Below the pieces are notes generated by a model. The model searched no databases. It saw only the letters and a list, made by a program, of their open reading frames with translations, and was not told the DNA's origin. From the NCBI GenBank assembly GCA_014529385.2, contig CM043958.1, positions 87,518,525 through 87,582,524 on the forward strand: a stretch of DNA of 64,000 bases. Direction: 5' to 3'. A program made the translations under genes and the position numbers. Numbering within the stretch: position 1 is the first letter of the stretch; the number at the start of each line of letters is the position of its first letter. Shown piece by piece: positions 25,409 through 59,295 of the stretch. Source of the DNA: Adiantum capillus-veneris. Taxonomy: Eukaryota; Streptophyta; Polypodiopsida; Polypodiales; Pteridaceae.

Positions 25409-25950
25409 TCATGTCACTTTCAAACTAGAAGATGCCCAAAACTGGCTAATTGCTAGTACACCTGGTGCTAGATCTCTCTTTGTAAATTCTCTAGAGTGAT
25501 CGAAGAGTTGGGCCCTTTCTTGTTTTGTAGAGGACGTCAGCTTTGGCTTAGGGTTCACTAGTTCTGCCACTTCTTGAAAACTTTTGGCTGTCGGCTGAGT
25601 CCGTATGTGCTTGGCATAGAGAGGATCCTTTGCCAAAACAAGAAGTCAATCCATGTAAATATGCACCTGCAACTGTCACCATTGGTCGGCAAGAGCGGAA
25701 TCTATCTTTGAGTCACGCTCCACAATGGGAACACCGTCCCTTGCAGGCGCCTCGAGCAGAGCTTCTTTTCGTCAACCTCCTCGTCCTGCACTTCTTCATG
25801 ACCTACTTCATCTTCAGCTTCAACTGCTACATTATCGTCAGATTCTCTCTTCAGACTCGTACTCCCCTCTCCCTCTCAGATTCTTTATCAGAATATGTGA
25901 TGTGTGTTTCATAAAGTCAGATCGGGTCCTCCATAGAAAAAGAATTGACT
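25409..25950 (-). other. Acidic coding remnant left of LTR-4, probably gag
   Basis: On the minus strand directly after the LTR-4 primer-binding site: DDNVAVEAEDEVGHEEVQDE in one frame, then MAKDPLYAKHIRTQPTAK further on. This is the position of gag, but no capsid motif is recognisable. The junction with LINE C near 25.45 kb is uncertain. Confidence 0.4.
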
Positions 25951-25965
25951 AGAGCTCTCATACCA
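25949..25965 (-). promoter_or_regulatory. Primer-binding site next to LTR-4
   Basis: TGGTATGAGAGC on the minus strand immediately after the LTR end, one base different from the tRNA-Met complement TGGTATCAGAGC. Confidence 0.7.
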
Positions 25966-25966
25966 C

Positions 25967-26378
25967 TGTAACCGGCAAACCACAAGGTGGTAAATCAACA
26001 GTAAACACACGACAAACTTGAAAACTTGTAACACTTGAACTAATAAGAGCTGTGAAGACGAAACACGGTAGAGCGTATTTCTCTACCAAGATGCACTGGC
26101 CCCTTAGTAAGGTGCCCCACATGGTACTTCTTATATTGACAGTCTCAGAGTTCAACTGCCAAGGAGTCACTCTGCAACTGTGTAACCATGCATTGATCTG
26201 CCAAAGTGACCCCCAATGCCTCACTTATAAAGGCACACACGCCCAAAAGCAAAAGCTGCCAAAAACTAAACCCAACAGCTCCAGCGTTTTGAAAAGACAA
26301 CGCTTTCAATAAGTTTTCCTGAAAAAGCAGCCCCAACATCCATACGGTCTTGCCATGTCATCCATACAACACATGACA
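25967..26378 (-). repeat. LTR-4, 5' LTR of a truncated minus-strand element
   Basis: 412 bp starting TGTCATGTGTTG and ending GCCGGTTACA on the minus strand. It contains CCTTTATAAGTG as a likely TATA box near 26,222-26,232. The interior to the left is lost in LINE C sequence, and no partner LTR is found. Confidence 0.7.
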
Positions 26379-27370
26379 ATTTACATTGCGATTTCCGCAG
26401 TAAATCCCCCTGCATTTCGTAGGCAGCCGAAGTCAGAATTGGGTCCTTTGATCCGGTATGGGTCCCACACGATCAGGCTCTCCTCAGGCGGTCAGTACGG
26501 TCATGCCACATCATCGCTTTGTGACAAAATCAGACACACTGGCAGAACTGCCAATGAAGCGGTTGGGCTCACAAACAAATAGCAGCACACGTGCATGCAG
26601 CAATGAGCAACAGCAGCGTCGGGTGTGGTGAAGTAAAGCATCAATAACCCAGCTAATCACGGATTGCGAAGGGCCCATACAATTACAAAATTGGGCATTT
26701 TTGGTCAGACATCGTGCATAAAGATCTGGAGACGGCACCAATTTGACAAGATTGTCTGTGATGATTACACAAAACGATGGTTACACAATCTTCCAGTATT
26801 GGGCATTTACAGAATTACACAAAGGTCATCAAGAAAGCCTTTCTACCATATTGCTTTGTATGTCTTTGGAATGACAAGATGGGAGACCAGGTCGCTTTGG
26901 AGTCGTGTATACCATACCACTAACTATTGGAGCAGTTACACTCATTTATCACAATGTGAACAAAACACCCCTATTTGCCTATCAATTTGAGAACCAACTG
27001 TTAAGTCAAACTTTGTGAGAGGTTTCGAGTCTCGACATTGCCCTGGAGGCTGGCATGTGCCCAAGAGGTAAGACCATCTCATTTTGATTTGTCCAGCACT
27101 CTTTTCTCTGTTTGTGGGTCTACCTTTCGCACCTATTACCCTGTACGGGGACACATTTGACTTTGCTCTGTACGTTTGGTGTGCATCCGTTAAAGAGAGG
27201 GATCCTGTTGGTAAAACACACTTTGCTCTATACCTTATTTGATGGGAAGCTCTTTGTTAACTATTCATTTGAGGGAAGGAAATCTAGAGAGTCATATTTC
27301 CATTTACACCTTGCATGACCCTTTGACCTTTGGCAATTGCCAACTGCCCATTTGCTAAACACTTGGGCTT
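26379..27370. other. Unassigned 1-kb stretch
   Basis: No recognisable gene or repeat. Short open frames here show no family motif. Because a copia-like polypurine tract and LTR follow, the last few hundred bases may be the decayed interior of that element. Confidence 0.4.
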
Positions 27371-27381
27371 AAGGGGACAAT
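27370..27381 (+). promoter_or_regulatory. Polypurine tract of the copia-like element
   Basis: TTAAGGGGACAAT directly precedes TGTTGGAATAGG, the usual arrangement at the 3' LTR of Ty1/copia elements. Confidence 0.65.
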
Positions 27382-27644
27382 TGTTGGAATAGGCAAGCTT
27401 TTCTCTCTTTATGTGTGTATCCCTCTAGCCACCTTTGCATCTCAAGTGACCATGTACCATGTGATGGACATATGCTTTGTCCACCTAGAATGATGGCATT
27501 TTGGATGATATAACAACACCCTATGATGTACCCCCACCAATGCCACCCAAACCTATGCCTATATACGAGGCTCCTTGTACACACTTTTCAAGTTGACAGA
27601 AGACTTCTCTCCAGTTCACTTCTATTCCCTCCCTAATCCTAACA
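27382..27644 (+). repeat. Copia-like 3' LTR
   Basis: 263 bp beginning TGTTGGAATAGG and ending CCTAACA, with CTATATACGAGG as a likely TATA box near 27,560. It lies in the intron region immediately downstream of the last PIR exon in the window. No pol or 5' LTR is recognised. Confidence 0.6.
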
Positions 27645-27751
27645 TGTATATGCAAAAACAACCAGTGGAAAAACAGGTGTAGATGCATCATGCAGCACTT
27701 AAGTGTGCTCTATCCAGAGGGAAAAAAGGACGCCAAAAGAAACTAGGTTAC

Positions 27752-51382
<23,631 letters not shown>

Positions 51383-52295
51383 CTGCAAGATTCACCACAG
51401 CAGGTGTTAAGATCAAATGTAGCAGCACAATGAATACATACTACACTAAAAAAAACACCTTGCTATCTGCTTGAAACATAAGTTATAAGGAAACTTCCAT
51501 CTGATTGCCCACCCCATTTGGATGGAAGTGGCACCTCCTATGTCGGTTGTGATCAGCAACTATTTGTGCTGGCAGCAGTATTTGGGAGAGGAAAACAGGA
51601 TTGTGGGTAAGTGAGTGTGAAACAGATTAAGGTTTGTTTAAATGAAACGCAGCAACTCTAGGAGATAAGGGGGTATTGTCTCACCCATTATGAACCGTAT
51701 GCAACTTTAAAGTCATATAGCAGACTCACTTTGATTCACACACCACAACAAAATGGAAATCTGAGGCTAATCTAGGGCTGACTATAGGACGATCTTGAGG
51801 CTGTGGCTGCTTGGTCTCAAGTTCTATGATTGGTCTAACCCTTATAGCAAGCAATATTGTTGTTGAGAAGGTGCCTGACAAACACAGATGAGCTGAAGCA
51901 TAATGGTGGAGTACCTGCTGAGGTTATAAGCAGATACAATGCCAATAATGGCTCAATCACAAGAGATGGGGAGGTTAGTGCTGGTCTGTGGCAGCAAATG
52001 TACAGAAGATAGGAGGTTGTTTTGGACATAAGTCGGCCATCAGTGTGCAGCATTCTATGGCTCCATACACTTGCTACTTGTGCTTTCTAACTACTCTAAT
52101 CCCTAGTGCCCTTACTACTGTCCCTACTCCTCCTCCTAGTTTTATGCACTGAAACCTTGTATCACTGAAGTGACCATTCAATTTAACTCTCAATTGAAGT
52201 ACCTAGAAGTTCAATGTGCATCAGTAGATGCCACCTTGTGTTATTGACGGTTCCTTTGCAATGATGGTGAATTCTTAATCTTCTTGATCAGAGTG
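51383..52295. other. Intron upstream of PIR exon a, nothing recognised
   Basis: No open frame with a family motif on either strand, and no preceding PIR exon recognised before the LINE A cluster starts at 52.3 kb. Confidence 0.5.
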
Positions 52296-52470
52296 AAGAG
52301 AGAGAAATGAAATGTTATATTAACGTCTTCAAAAGGCCAAAGTGACCTATGAGACCAGAAAGTTAAAATGTGGTGGATCTGATACAAAGTCAGAGTAACA
52401 AAATAACAACATAACAAGATAAAAATACTATGGAATCCTAAGCTGCTCGATGTGAGCTAGGCAAAGTAGA
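52296..52470 (-). mobile_element. LINE family A, copy A12 (3' end scrap)
   Basis: GAGAGAGAAATGAAATGTTA then TTAACGTCTTCAAAAGGCC and GACCTATGAGACC: the LINE A 3' signature in minus orientation with a short GA tail, then about 120 bp of 3' UTR. Confidence 0.85.
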
Positions 52471-53050
52471 GAAAGATCTTTTTATGTCGACTATAGTCCA
52501 AAGTTGGTCTATGAGACAAATCAAATATACATGTGCGCGTCATTTGGTAAGGGGGGAGGGGTGATCCATGGGAAGCTAGGATACAAGATACATGATATAC
52601 GAGGGGGTGTGGAGATTTATCTCTAGGGGTATGGGTGCACATCTATATGCTCAGGGAAGTACAATCATGAAGTGCATCAGGCTGATTACCCCCATCCTAT
52701 GTCAAACTGGGGGTGTAAGATCTAGTACATGGGTCGGTGTGGTCAAACCATCAAGGGCTGCACATATGATCGCGGCTGGGTCTGCCAGCATCAGAGAAAA
52801 TCTCTCCCAGGGTGCTTGGTGGTGACGAGTCTCATCTCCTCGATCTGCATGCAATGGAGTCTCGAATATCCTCGAGCTCGGGGGCGTCTCCTAGCTCTGA
52901 CCATGTCAGCCTGCTGCAGGGTAGACCCCTCTCTGTGTCAGTGTGATGAGTGGCAGTAGGGTTGTGATCTTCTCGAAGAAATCTCTAAGCTGTGACTGTT
53001 TGCCTGCTGCTACAGGTGCAAGAAGTCTCTCTGTGTCTATGTATGTCCAC
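52471..53050. other. Unassigned, possibly diverged LINE A ORF2 end
   Basis: On the minus strand, segments such as LRDFFREDHNP resemble the QIIDFF-type motif in the ORF2 tail of LINE A, but most of the stretch does not match. It may be a diverged part of copy A12. Confidence 0.35.
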
Positions 53051-53263
53051 TAGAGAGAGAGAAAATGAAATGAAATGTTATATTAACGTCTTCAAAAGGT
53101 CAGTAACCTATGAGATCAGAAAGTTACAATGTGGAACATAACAAAACAAAAATACTATGGAATCCTAAGCTGCTCGATGTGAGCTAAGCAAAGTACGCAG
53201 CTGGCTGGGATAGCTAAATAGCTAAATCACAAGAGATCCAGCATCGGTCACTGGCAGGTCTCA

Positions 53264-54691
53264 TCAATCTCCTCCATGGTCAGTAGTCTGATCGGGCGTC
53301 GTGCATGTCTGGCCAAAGTGATCCGAATCTTCTAATGCAGCCTCCGTCGATGATGTGTAGTCTTCCGCAGTCGTGGGCGTCTGGATCTCCCCAGCTCCTC
53401 TGCTGTGGGAGTAGCTCCTCCGGCTCCCAGTGTCTGCTCTGAAGAAATCTGTGATCTGTCTCTGAGACTGGCTAGCCTCTCCTCTCATCAAGCTATCTCT
53501 GTGTCTGCACAGCTCGAGCAGGAACAAACCCAAGCATCTCTGATCCTCGTACCCCATGACTCTAGAGAGTGGTCCAAAACCTTCTCTAAACAAGCAATGG
53601 AAGCGGCCTAGTATCTCGTGGTAGACGGGGCAGCGGCATGTGTAGTGCAACTCTGTCTCAAGCTCCATGTCACACAAGGGGCGTGTCCTAGCCTCTGCTG
53701 GTACTCCGCTGTATCTCCTAGTCTCCATCCGCAGCTGGTGTGAAGATGTGCATATCTGGCCAATAGCACATCGTATCCCATGAGACAGGTGGGTGTCCGT
53801 GTATCTGGGTCTCGTCACAAAACCGTCCTCCGTAAGCTGGAGAAGATGCTCTCTGTAGAAATCCATCTTTGTGCCCAGCTCCTGTGCTGGCTGTTTCCAT
53901 GTCCTCCTGGTGTCTAGCTGAGTCAAGTCCTAGCGAATGAGCCTGATGATCTCGAATTGTGCAAGAGTCAGAGATGGTGCATCCGGTGAGTACTGGAAGG
54001 GTGGCAACCTGTCTATGCTAAACCAATGCGCCTGAAACCATGATGTCATCTCCCCATACCAGCATGCTTTATCTCCATGCATGGCTAACTGTCGAGAGGA
54101 CTCAAGTGCAAGGCGGGCATATCTGTCTCTGGGAAGTTCCCACATGCGGTGTATGAAGGAGACTGATCTGGTAATCGCCTCAACCACTAGTGGGGGGGCC
54201 GCTAGCTCTGCTATCTCCTGTAGTCTGCGCATCAATCTAGCTCTGGGTACTGTGTCAAATGCTTTGCAAAAGTCCACAAAGCTACAATAGATCCGTCTCC
54301 CATGTGACATGCCCTCCTCAATGATGGCTCTGAGTGTCAAGATATCGTCAAGAGTAGAAAAGCCTCTCCTGAACCCTGCCTGCCCGACTGCACGTATCCT
54401 CTCCCTCTCTGCCCATCTACTGAGCTGTTGCTCAAGAATGGATGCGTACAACCGTGCCAATGTGTGTCCAATCATGATAGTGCGATAATTCCCAGGCTCC
54501 ATAGGGTCTCCCGACTTGAAGATAGGTACAATAGTAGATAGGCTCCAAGTGTCAGGCAAACCTTCACACATGGCACGGTTAAACATACCTGCTAGAAGCT
54601 CTACTAGTAGATCTCTGGCATGCATGAAATGCTCAGCCACTAAGCCATCATGATCATATGCTCTCCTAGTCCTCATCCTACGTGTGGGCAT
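53264..54691 (-). pseudogene. LINE A RT fingers fused to C-terminal region (copy A13)
   Basis: GNYRTIMIGHTLARLYASIL and FVDFCKAFDTVPRARLMRRL are followed at once by QEIAELAAPPLVVEAITRSV. The palm with QGCPLSPT and YADD is gone, but the frame continues. Downstream the zinc finger CDMELETELHYTCRCPVYHE (first Cys pair mutated to RPLC) and basic tail follow after a frameshift near 53,930. Confidence 0.87.
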
Positions 54692-55089
54692 GGATCGGGA
54701 GGGTTGGGAAGGGGCCTCTGTCCAGGAACTGTATACAAAGATGATGTGTACTGGCCCCAGGCCTCTGTAGACGTAATGGCAAGGGGGGAAGAGTGCTCAT
54801 GAAAGAGCCTCCATGCCTCACGTGAGTCCTGAGTCAAGAATAGCTGGTATAGATCCTGCTCTAGTCGAGCCAAAAATGCCCTCTTCTTCCGCCGCACTAA
54901 GCGTCGGAAGTCAATCTGTGATTGTCTGTGAGTGATGTCCCCCAAAAGAACCTCCCTCTGAAGTCTGGCTCTAGTCTCGCGGCATTCCACATCATACCAA
55001 CTGTTCTGTGGCATGCTCCCAGAACGGCGTCTCTGCTCAGGCTGAGTGTGTGGGTATACCTCTACTGCTACATCATGTAATGTTTGTGT
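54690..55089 (-). pseudogene. LINE A ORF2 linker of copy A13
   Basis: RLCIEEPGRPLEELTTILTQ, then YDVECRETRARLQREVLLGD and RLVRRKKRAFLARLEQDLYQ: conserved segment between endonuclease and RT. It is in frame with the preceding piece from 55,428. Confidence 0.8.
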
Positions 55090-56068
55090 CAGTATAGTAG
55101 TAAGCTCCTCCAGAGGTCGCCCTGGCTCCTCAATGCACAACCGTCTGTAGATCCCATCTATATATACAGAATCCGTCCCCTGTGTGAAGGTGTAGCGAGT
55201 AGGTGCTGTTGCTCGTGGACTGTGTCCTACGTTAAACTGAAAAGAGATGGTCATCGACAGAAGGGCATGATCCACTGCCACCCCAACGGGTCTGAGTCCA
55301 ACCGTGAGGTCCTGGATACTAGAGATGACACTCGGCTGTGCCATGACACAATCCACTGTGCTGGCTCCATGTCTGTGTAAAAAGCATGTAAAACCCCCCG
55401 TAGCGGGGAATCTCTGTAGGCCATTCAAGATGGCCAGTCAATGTGCAATTCTTATGTCTATCAAGTGTCGTCCATACTCAATATGTTCCACATCCTGTGA
55501 TAGTCTGGACATGCCCGTCTCTACAACATCTAGCTCTCCCAACATCTCCTCTGAAGTATCATAAAATACTATCTGGTGGTGGGCAGTCCTAGCATTGAAG
55601 TCCCCTGGAATGATAATGTCTTGAAGTCCCCTAGGAGGATGATATCACCATCCCTAGAAAACTCCCATATATCATCATCTAGTATAGAGAAAAGCGACTG
55701 TCCTCTGGATGCAGCATATACTAACGTACTGGGGGGGAAGTAACATATGGCAGTGTATAGAAATCGGCTTGTGTCAGCTCTGAACCTCACCCACATGTAT
55801 CTAGCATGATCATCTCTCCGTACAATATGTAGTAGTGGCTGTAACTCCTCCCTAAATAGCACTCCTACTCCTCCTGAACCTCTACTCCCATGCTCAGATC
55901 TCGCGATTGTCCTGTGGGCTGTCTCCCATCTGTATCCCACCACATGTGGCATAAGCTGTCCGTGGGCCTAAGCGTCTCTGAGAAGAAAACAATGTCCCTG
56001 TCTCTGAAAATGTCCTCAAAGGCACCACCGTCCAACCTCATAGTTCCATTACAATTCCAAGTAGCCAT
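55090..56068 (-). pseudogene. LINE A AP-endonuclease of copy A13
   Basis: ATG at 56,066-56,068 opens MATWNCNGTMRLDGGAFEDI (N motif), VFFSETLRPTD (catalytic Glu), GGVGVLFREELQPLLHIVRR, ILLGDF near 55,640, HRHGASTVDCVMAQPSVISS and VAVDHALLSMTISF. A 25-bp duplication near 55,600-55,630 repeats the GACTTCAA of the GDFN motif and breaks the frame. Confidence 0.87.
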
Positions 56069-56099
56069 CTTCAGTGTGGTCCCATAGATCTGACACCGT

Positions 56100-56941
56100 C
56101 ATGTAGAGCACGGTGCACCGCTCTACAATCACCACCCGATCATCTCTGTAAAAGGCCATCTTTCCCTTCTCCCTTGCCGCCGTAATCTCTGGCATTACCT
56201 CTCTCATATGCGCAAGCTGTGAGAGAGTGAGATCACCGAGAAAAATACCTGTCTTCTTCAGAGTAGGCCTTTCTCAAGAATTCCATCTTCTCTTCCAAGG
56301 AGGGGAAGCGTAGTATGAGAGCTCTCCCTTTTGAAGATTCTCCCGAGCCATCACTCTTCTTGCCCACTCTCCATGCCTTTGTGTGTGAAGGCTAGTCCAC
56401 CCCCATCATGGATGTGAGGCTTGTGACCTCTTTTTCCACATTGTTTATGTCCTTGAGACCGGTTACCCTCACATGTAGAGCCCGCATCCTCCTCCTTTCT
56501 TCCTCTTCGAGGGTCATGTTAATAAGAGTGGGTGTACAAGGAGCTTCCTTAACTTTCTCTTTCTTGGCAAGCTCAATCCATTTTTCGGCCTCCTCTACTT
56601 TCTTTTGTGTTGCGGATATGACTGCAGCCCATGACTTCTTCTCCTCACCTTCCTTGATAACCCGTATTTCTTCTCTCATGGTATTCAATTCTTCCATCAT
56701 GGATGGCTGAATTTCGCGTTCTTCGAGCTGCCCAGTTTTTGCTTGTAGATTTCGGATGATGGAATCTTGGATGACCACTTTCTCCTCGAGCGAAGTGATC
56801 CTCCTACACATGCCATCTCTTTCTTCGGTCCATCTTTGAAGAATAGTGCTCCTCTCCTTCCTCCACTCTTCAACTCCGTTTCTCCATTCTCTCATTTCCT
56901 TCTACATCCTTTTCCCTGTCCGCATGAAAGAGGCTTTGTGT
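56100..56941 (-). pseudogene. LINE A ORF1 with coiled coil and L1-like C-terminal region
   Basis: Order on the minus strand: coiled coil (EEWRKERSTILQRWTEERDG..SLEEKVVIQDSIIRNLQ), acidic linker, RALHVRVTGLKDINN, then RALILRFPSLEEKMEFLRKA (RRM-like strand and helix). After a frameshift comes the stretch near 56,215-56,130 with TLSQLAHMREVMPEITAARE and KGKMAFYRDDRVVI. This end (AREKGK.A..R.DR..I) is the signature of animal L1-type ORF1 C-terminal domains. In-frame stops lie at about 56,908 and 56,390. It is followed closely by ORF2. Confidence 0.72.
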
Positions 56942-57010
56942 GCGGCTGGCGAGGGATGCGTCTTCTTACACGTGGGGGAAGCCGTTGGCACTTCTTCGAC
57001 GCTTCCCATG

Positions 57011-57013
<3 letters not shown>

Positions 57014-57052
<39 letters not shown>
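57014..57052 (-). repeat. (TC)n array at the 5' end of LINE A copy A13
   Basis: 39 bp of GA on the plus strand, between the A13 5' end and the telomere-box unit. Confidence 0.95.
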
Positions 57053-57054
<2 letters not shown>

Positions 57055-57341
57055 TAAAACAGCAAAAAATATAAGAAACCCTAAAAATCAGCAAGAAACA
57101 CTTGTGAAACCTTAAAAAACAGCAAAACACAGATTTGAAACCCTTAAAACCAGTAAAAAATAGTGGCAAAACCCTAAAAAACGGCAAGAAACGATGACGA
57201 AACCCTAAAAAACAGTTTCAAAACCCTAAAAAGAGCAAAAAAAACAATGACGAAACCCTAAAAACAGCCAAAAGGCAATTTCGAAACCCAAAAAATAGCA
57301 AAGAAGAGGTGGCAAAACCCTAAAAACAGTGAGAGACCCAT
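57053..57341 (-). repeat. Telomere-box-like repeat unit, copy 2
   Basis: About 290 bp. Read on the minus strand it matches 36,813-37,045 (TTTGCTATTTTTTGGGTTTC, GGCTGTTTTTAGGGTTTCGT, CAAATCTGTGTTTTGCTG), with two more subunits. It is flanked by GA arrays on both sides and sits directly upstream of the LINE A 5' end. Confidence 0.85.
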
Positions 57342-57466
57342 GAGAGAGAGAGAGAGAGAGATCCCTCAACAAAGATGGATTGATCTAAGCGAAGAGACAG
57401 AAATCTCCTATGGAGAATGATTTATCTATGTATGTAGATAAATATAGTAATCTCATAGAAAGAGTC

Positions 57467-57523
<57 letters not shown>
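57342..57523. repeat. GA arrays with a 110-bp spacer
   Basis: GA at 57,342-57,361 and 57,472-57,523. The spacer (57,362-57,471) is unrecognised. It contains the short tandem ATCTATGTATGTAGATA. Confidence 0.8.
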
Positions 57524-57526
<3 letters not shown>

Positions 57527-57646
57527 GAAATGAAATGAAATGTTATATTAACGTCTTCAAAAAGGCCAAAATGACCTATGAGACCAAAAAGTTACAACGC
57601 GGTGATTTTGATACAATGTCTGAGTACCAAAAATTAAAAAAGGTAC

Positions 57647-57648
<2 letters not shown>
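57524..57648 (-). mobile_element. LINE family A, copy A14 (3' UTR only)
   Basis: AAATGAAATGAAATGTTATA, TTAACGTCTTCAAAAAGGCC, GACCTATGAGACC, then GATACAATGTCTGAGTAC: the 3' UTR in minus orientation between two GA arrays. Confidence 0.87.
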
Positions 57649-57689
<41 letters not shown>

Positions 57690-57696
57690 CGAGAGA
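57649..57696 (-). repeat. TC-rich array, tail of the SINE-like element
   Basis: GA repeats on the plus strand with GCGAGAGAG interruptions, between LINE A copy A14 and the SINE 3' end. Confidence 0.9.
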
Positions 57697-57890
57697 GAGA
57701 AGAAGAAGAGAGTTTTAACGTCTAGGAAACTATCCGAAGAGACCTTAAAGATCTAGCCGACGAGGAGTTGAACTCAAGACCTGTTATTCAAGAGGGAAAT
57801 GGCATAACCAATCTATCACACTTGGGTGATAGAAAGGTTATACCATTTTCCTCTTTTTATTAGCGCACACACACACACACACACACACCC
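57697..57890 (-). mobile_element. SINE-like element with tRNA-like boxes and a TC tail
   Basis: On the minus strand GATAGATTGGTTATGCC (57,802-57,818) resembles a tRNA D-arm/A box, and GGTCTTGAGTTCAACTC (57,764-57,782) contains GTTCAACTC, which fits the B-box consensus GTTCRANNC. The spacing is about 40 bp. The element ends ATAGTTTCCTAGACGTTAAA followed by CTCTCTTCTTC and a TC array (57,696 leftwards). The AGACGTTAA and the TC tail are shared with the LINE A 3' end. A 36-bp copy of the SINE 3' end is at 57,891-57,927. Confidence 0.55.
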
Positions 57891-57925
57891 GAGAAGAAGA
57901 GAGTTTTACGTCGTAGGAAACTATC

Positions 57926-57965
<40 letters not shown>
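57891..57965 (-). repeat. SINE 3'-end scrap and (TC)n array
   Basis: AGAAGAAGAGAGTTTTACGT, GGAAACTATCCC repeat the sequence at 57,697-57,735; then GA at 57,928-57,965, which is the tail of LINE A copy A15. A CA/GT array of 22 bp lies just left (57,867-57,888). Confidence 0.85.
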
Positions 57966-57968
<3 letters not shown>

Positions 57969-58703
57969 AATGAAATGAAATGTTAAAAGTCTTCAAAAGG
58001 CCAAAATGACCTATAAAACACAAAAAGTTGAAACTCAGGGGGATTTGATAAAGTGTCCGGAAGAAACTAAGAGAAATTGAAGGCAAACAAAGCTAAAATA
58101 GAACTATAAGGCTCTATGAGGGGGTGACTAGGAGCTCTCTAGCAAAACAAAGATACAATCTCATGAGGGATCAGGAGGGTAGAAGCATCATCATCGTCGT
58201 GCTATAGTAAAGCGGTCTTGATCTTCTGTTGTAATCTATGTCGATGTCATGATGGCCCTCGTAGTCGTAGGCATCTGGATCTCGAGAGCTCAAGGGCTCA
58301 GTCAATCAATGTACCTCTAGTACGGGTGGACTCTAAAATTTGTCGTGGTGGCTGCTCTTTTGGCTGCATAGTAGCTAGTGTGAAGAAGTCTGTGATTTGT
58401 CTCTAGGACTGTCTCTCTCTACATGACCCCCTCAGTACACCCTCTCTCTGTTTGCGCAGCTCTAAAAGATAGAAATCAAGGCATCTCTGATCCTGGTATC
58501 TCATAAACTCTAGACAATAGTCCAAAATGCTCTCTGAAAAGACATTGAAAATGGCCGGCCCTGTAACTCATAGTACACTGGACAATGGCACATGTAATGC
58601 AGCTCTGTCTCTCGCTCCATATCACATAACTGACATGTCCTAGCCTCCGCTGGTACTCCTTTGAATCTACCAGTCTCCATCTCGAGCTGCTGTGAAGATG
58701 TGA
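57966..58703 (-). mobile_element. LINE family A, copy A15, 5'-truncated by LTR-3
   Basis: 3' signature (ATGAAATGAAATG..CTTCAAAAGGCC, missing part of TTAACG) then the ORF2 tail and zinc finger CQLCDMERETELHYMCHCPV near 58,640-58,570. The upstream part is cut at 58,703 by the LTR-3 start. Confidence 0.87.
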
Positions 58704-59294
58704 TGTCACAAAATGGTGACGTGGCATGACCACACGCGGTACAGTTGATGACGCAGCAGAAGTGAACGGACGCTGACTGGACGGACTGCCCGCATATCGC
58801 GCTGACAAGCTGCTTACGTGGCAGTACGGACCTCTGTAAATCGCGTTGGCAGCATGCTGACGTAGAAGAACTGTACGAAAATTCCGTTTTTTGCGCTGAT
58901 GCTTTTTCTGGCAACTTTTGGAGCCAATTGCTTTTGGAAATAAGTTGCTATTGGGATCATTGCTTTAGGAACCAATTGCTTTTAAGTTTAACTGCTATTG
59001 GGGTTCTGCTTTTGGCATCCCTTGTAAGAATAAAAAGGCCCTTGGGGCCTCACTCTTCAAAGGATCTAGACGCAGAGTCTGAGAGCAAAGGACCCCTTCG
59101 GGAGTTGTACTTTGTTCAAGCATTAATATAATAAAGAAATACCGAAAGGGGCGCCAGGTTTTGGGGGTAATACCTCTAGGCACGGAACTACGCCGGGCCG
59201 TGTCGACTCAAGTTTTTAAAGTTGTGAAGTATTTTAAGTGATCCTCTCGTGTGTCCTGTCGGATTTTTGACTTGGGATGCCCAAGCTTGTGACA
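58704..59294 (+). repeat. LTR-3 copy, plus, 5' LTR
   Basis: 591 bp from TGTCACAAAATGGTGACGTG to GCTTGTGACA. Shares with the other LTR-3 copies the TGACGT boxes, GAATAAAAAGGCCC promoter-like region near 59,028 and the core ACCGAAAGGGGCGCC near 59,140. Confidence 0.87.
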
Positions 59295-59295
59295 G

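Larger units (their letters stand above)
20520..25450 (-). mobile_element. LINE family C, minus strand, split by two solo LTRs
   Basis: Third LINE lineage, distinct from A and B. Reading right to left: AP-endonuclease remnants (about 25.2-24.1 kb, with GVFNNVETSKD and SDHYAVLAVF), linker (23,986-23,483), RT (about 23.1-22.7 kb, YADD), thumb (21,854-21,123) and a C-terminal region to about 20.52 kb. It is interrupted by solo LTR-3 (24,282-24,940) and solo LTR-2 (21,855-22,680). Numerous stops show it is dead. End points are approximate because no tail is recognisable. Confidence 0.8.
53051..57013 (-). mobile_element. LINE family A, copy A13: both ends present, RT core deleted
   Basis: The most complete LINE A copy. 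The 5' end at about 57,013 directly abuts a GA array (TC on the element strand) and the 3' end at about 53,062 abuts GAGAGAGA. Order: short leader, ORF1 (about 56.94-56.1 kb), ORF2 endonuclease (56.07-55.1), linker (55.1-54.75), RT fingers (54.69-54.22), then zinc finger (53.73-53.64) and 3' UTR. About 780 bp with the RT palm are deleted at about 54,212. Without that deletion the element would be about 4.7 kb. Confidence 0.9.

Noticed and set aside
25409-25950. ORF1 of LINE C
   Set aside because: Its left-hand neighbour is LINE C, but a primer-binding site and LTR lie directly to the right, which fits gag better. The assignment stays open.
26379-27370. Possible next PIR exon
   Set aside because: I checked the minus-strand frames for the expected IW.EMQ..F.PNF..C-type sequence and found none.
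57764-57818. A true tRNA gene
   Set aside because: Only the D-arm-like and T-arm-like boxes are present. No acceptor stem or paired anticodon stem can be drawn. A SINE head is more likely.
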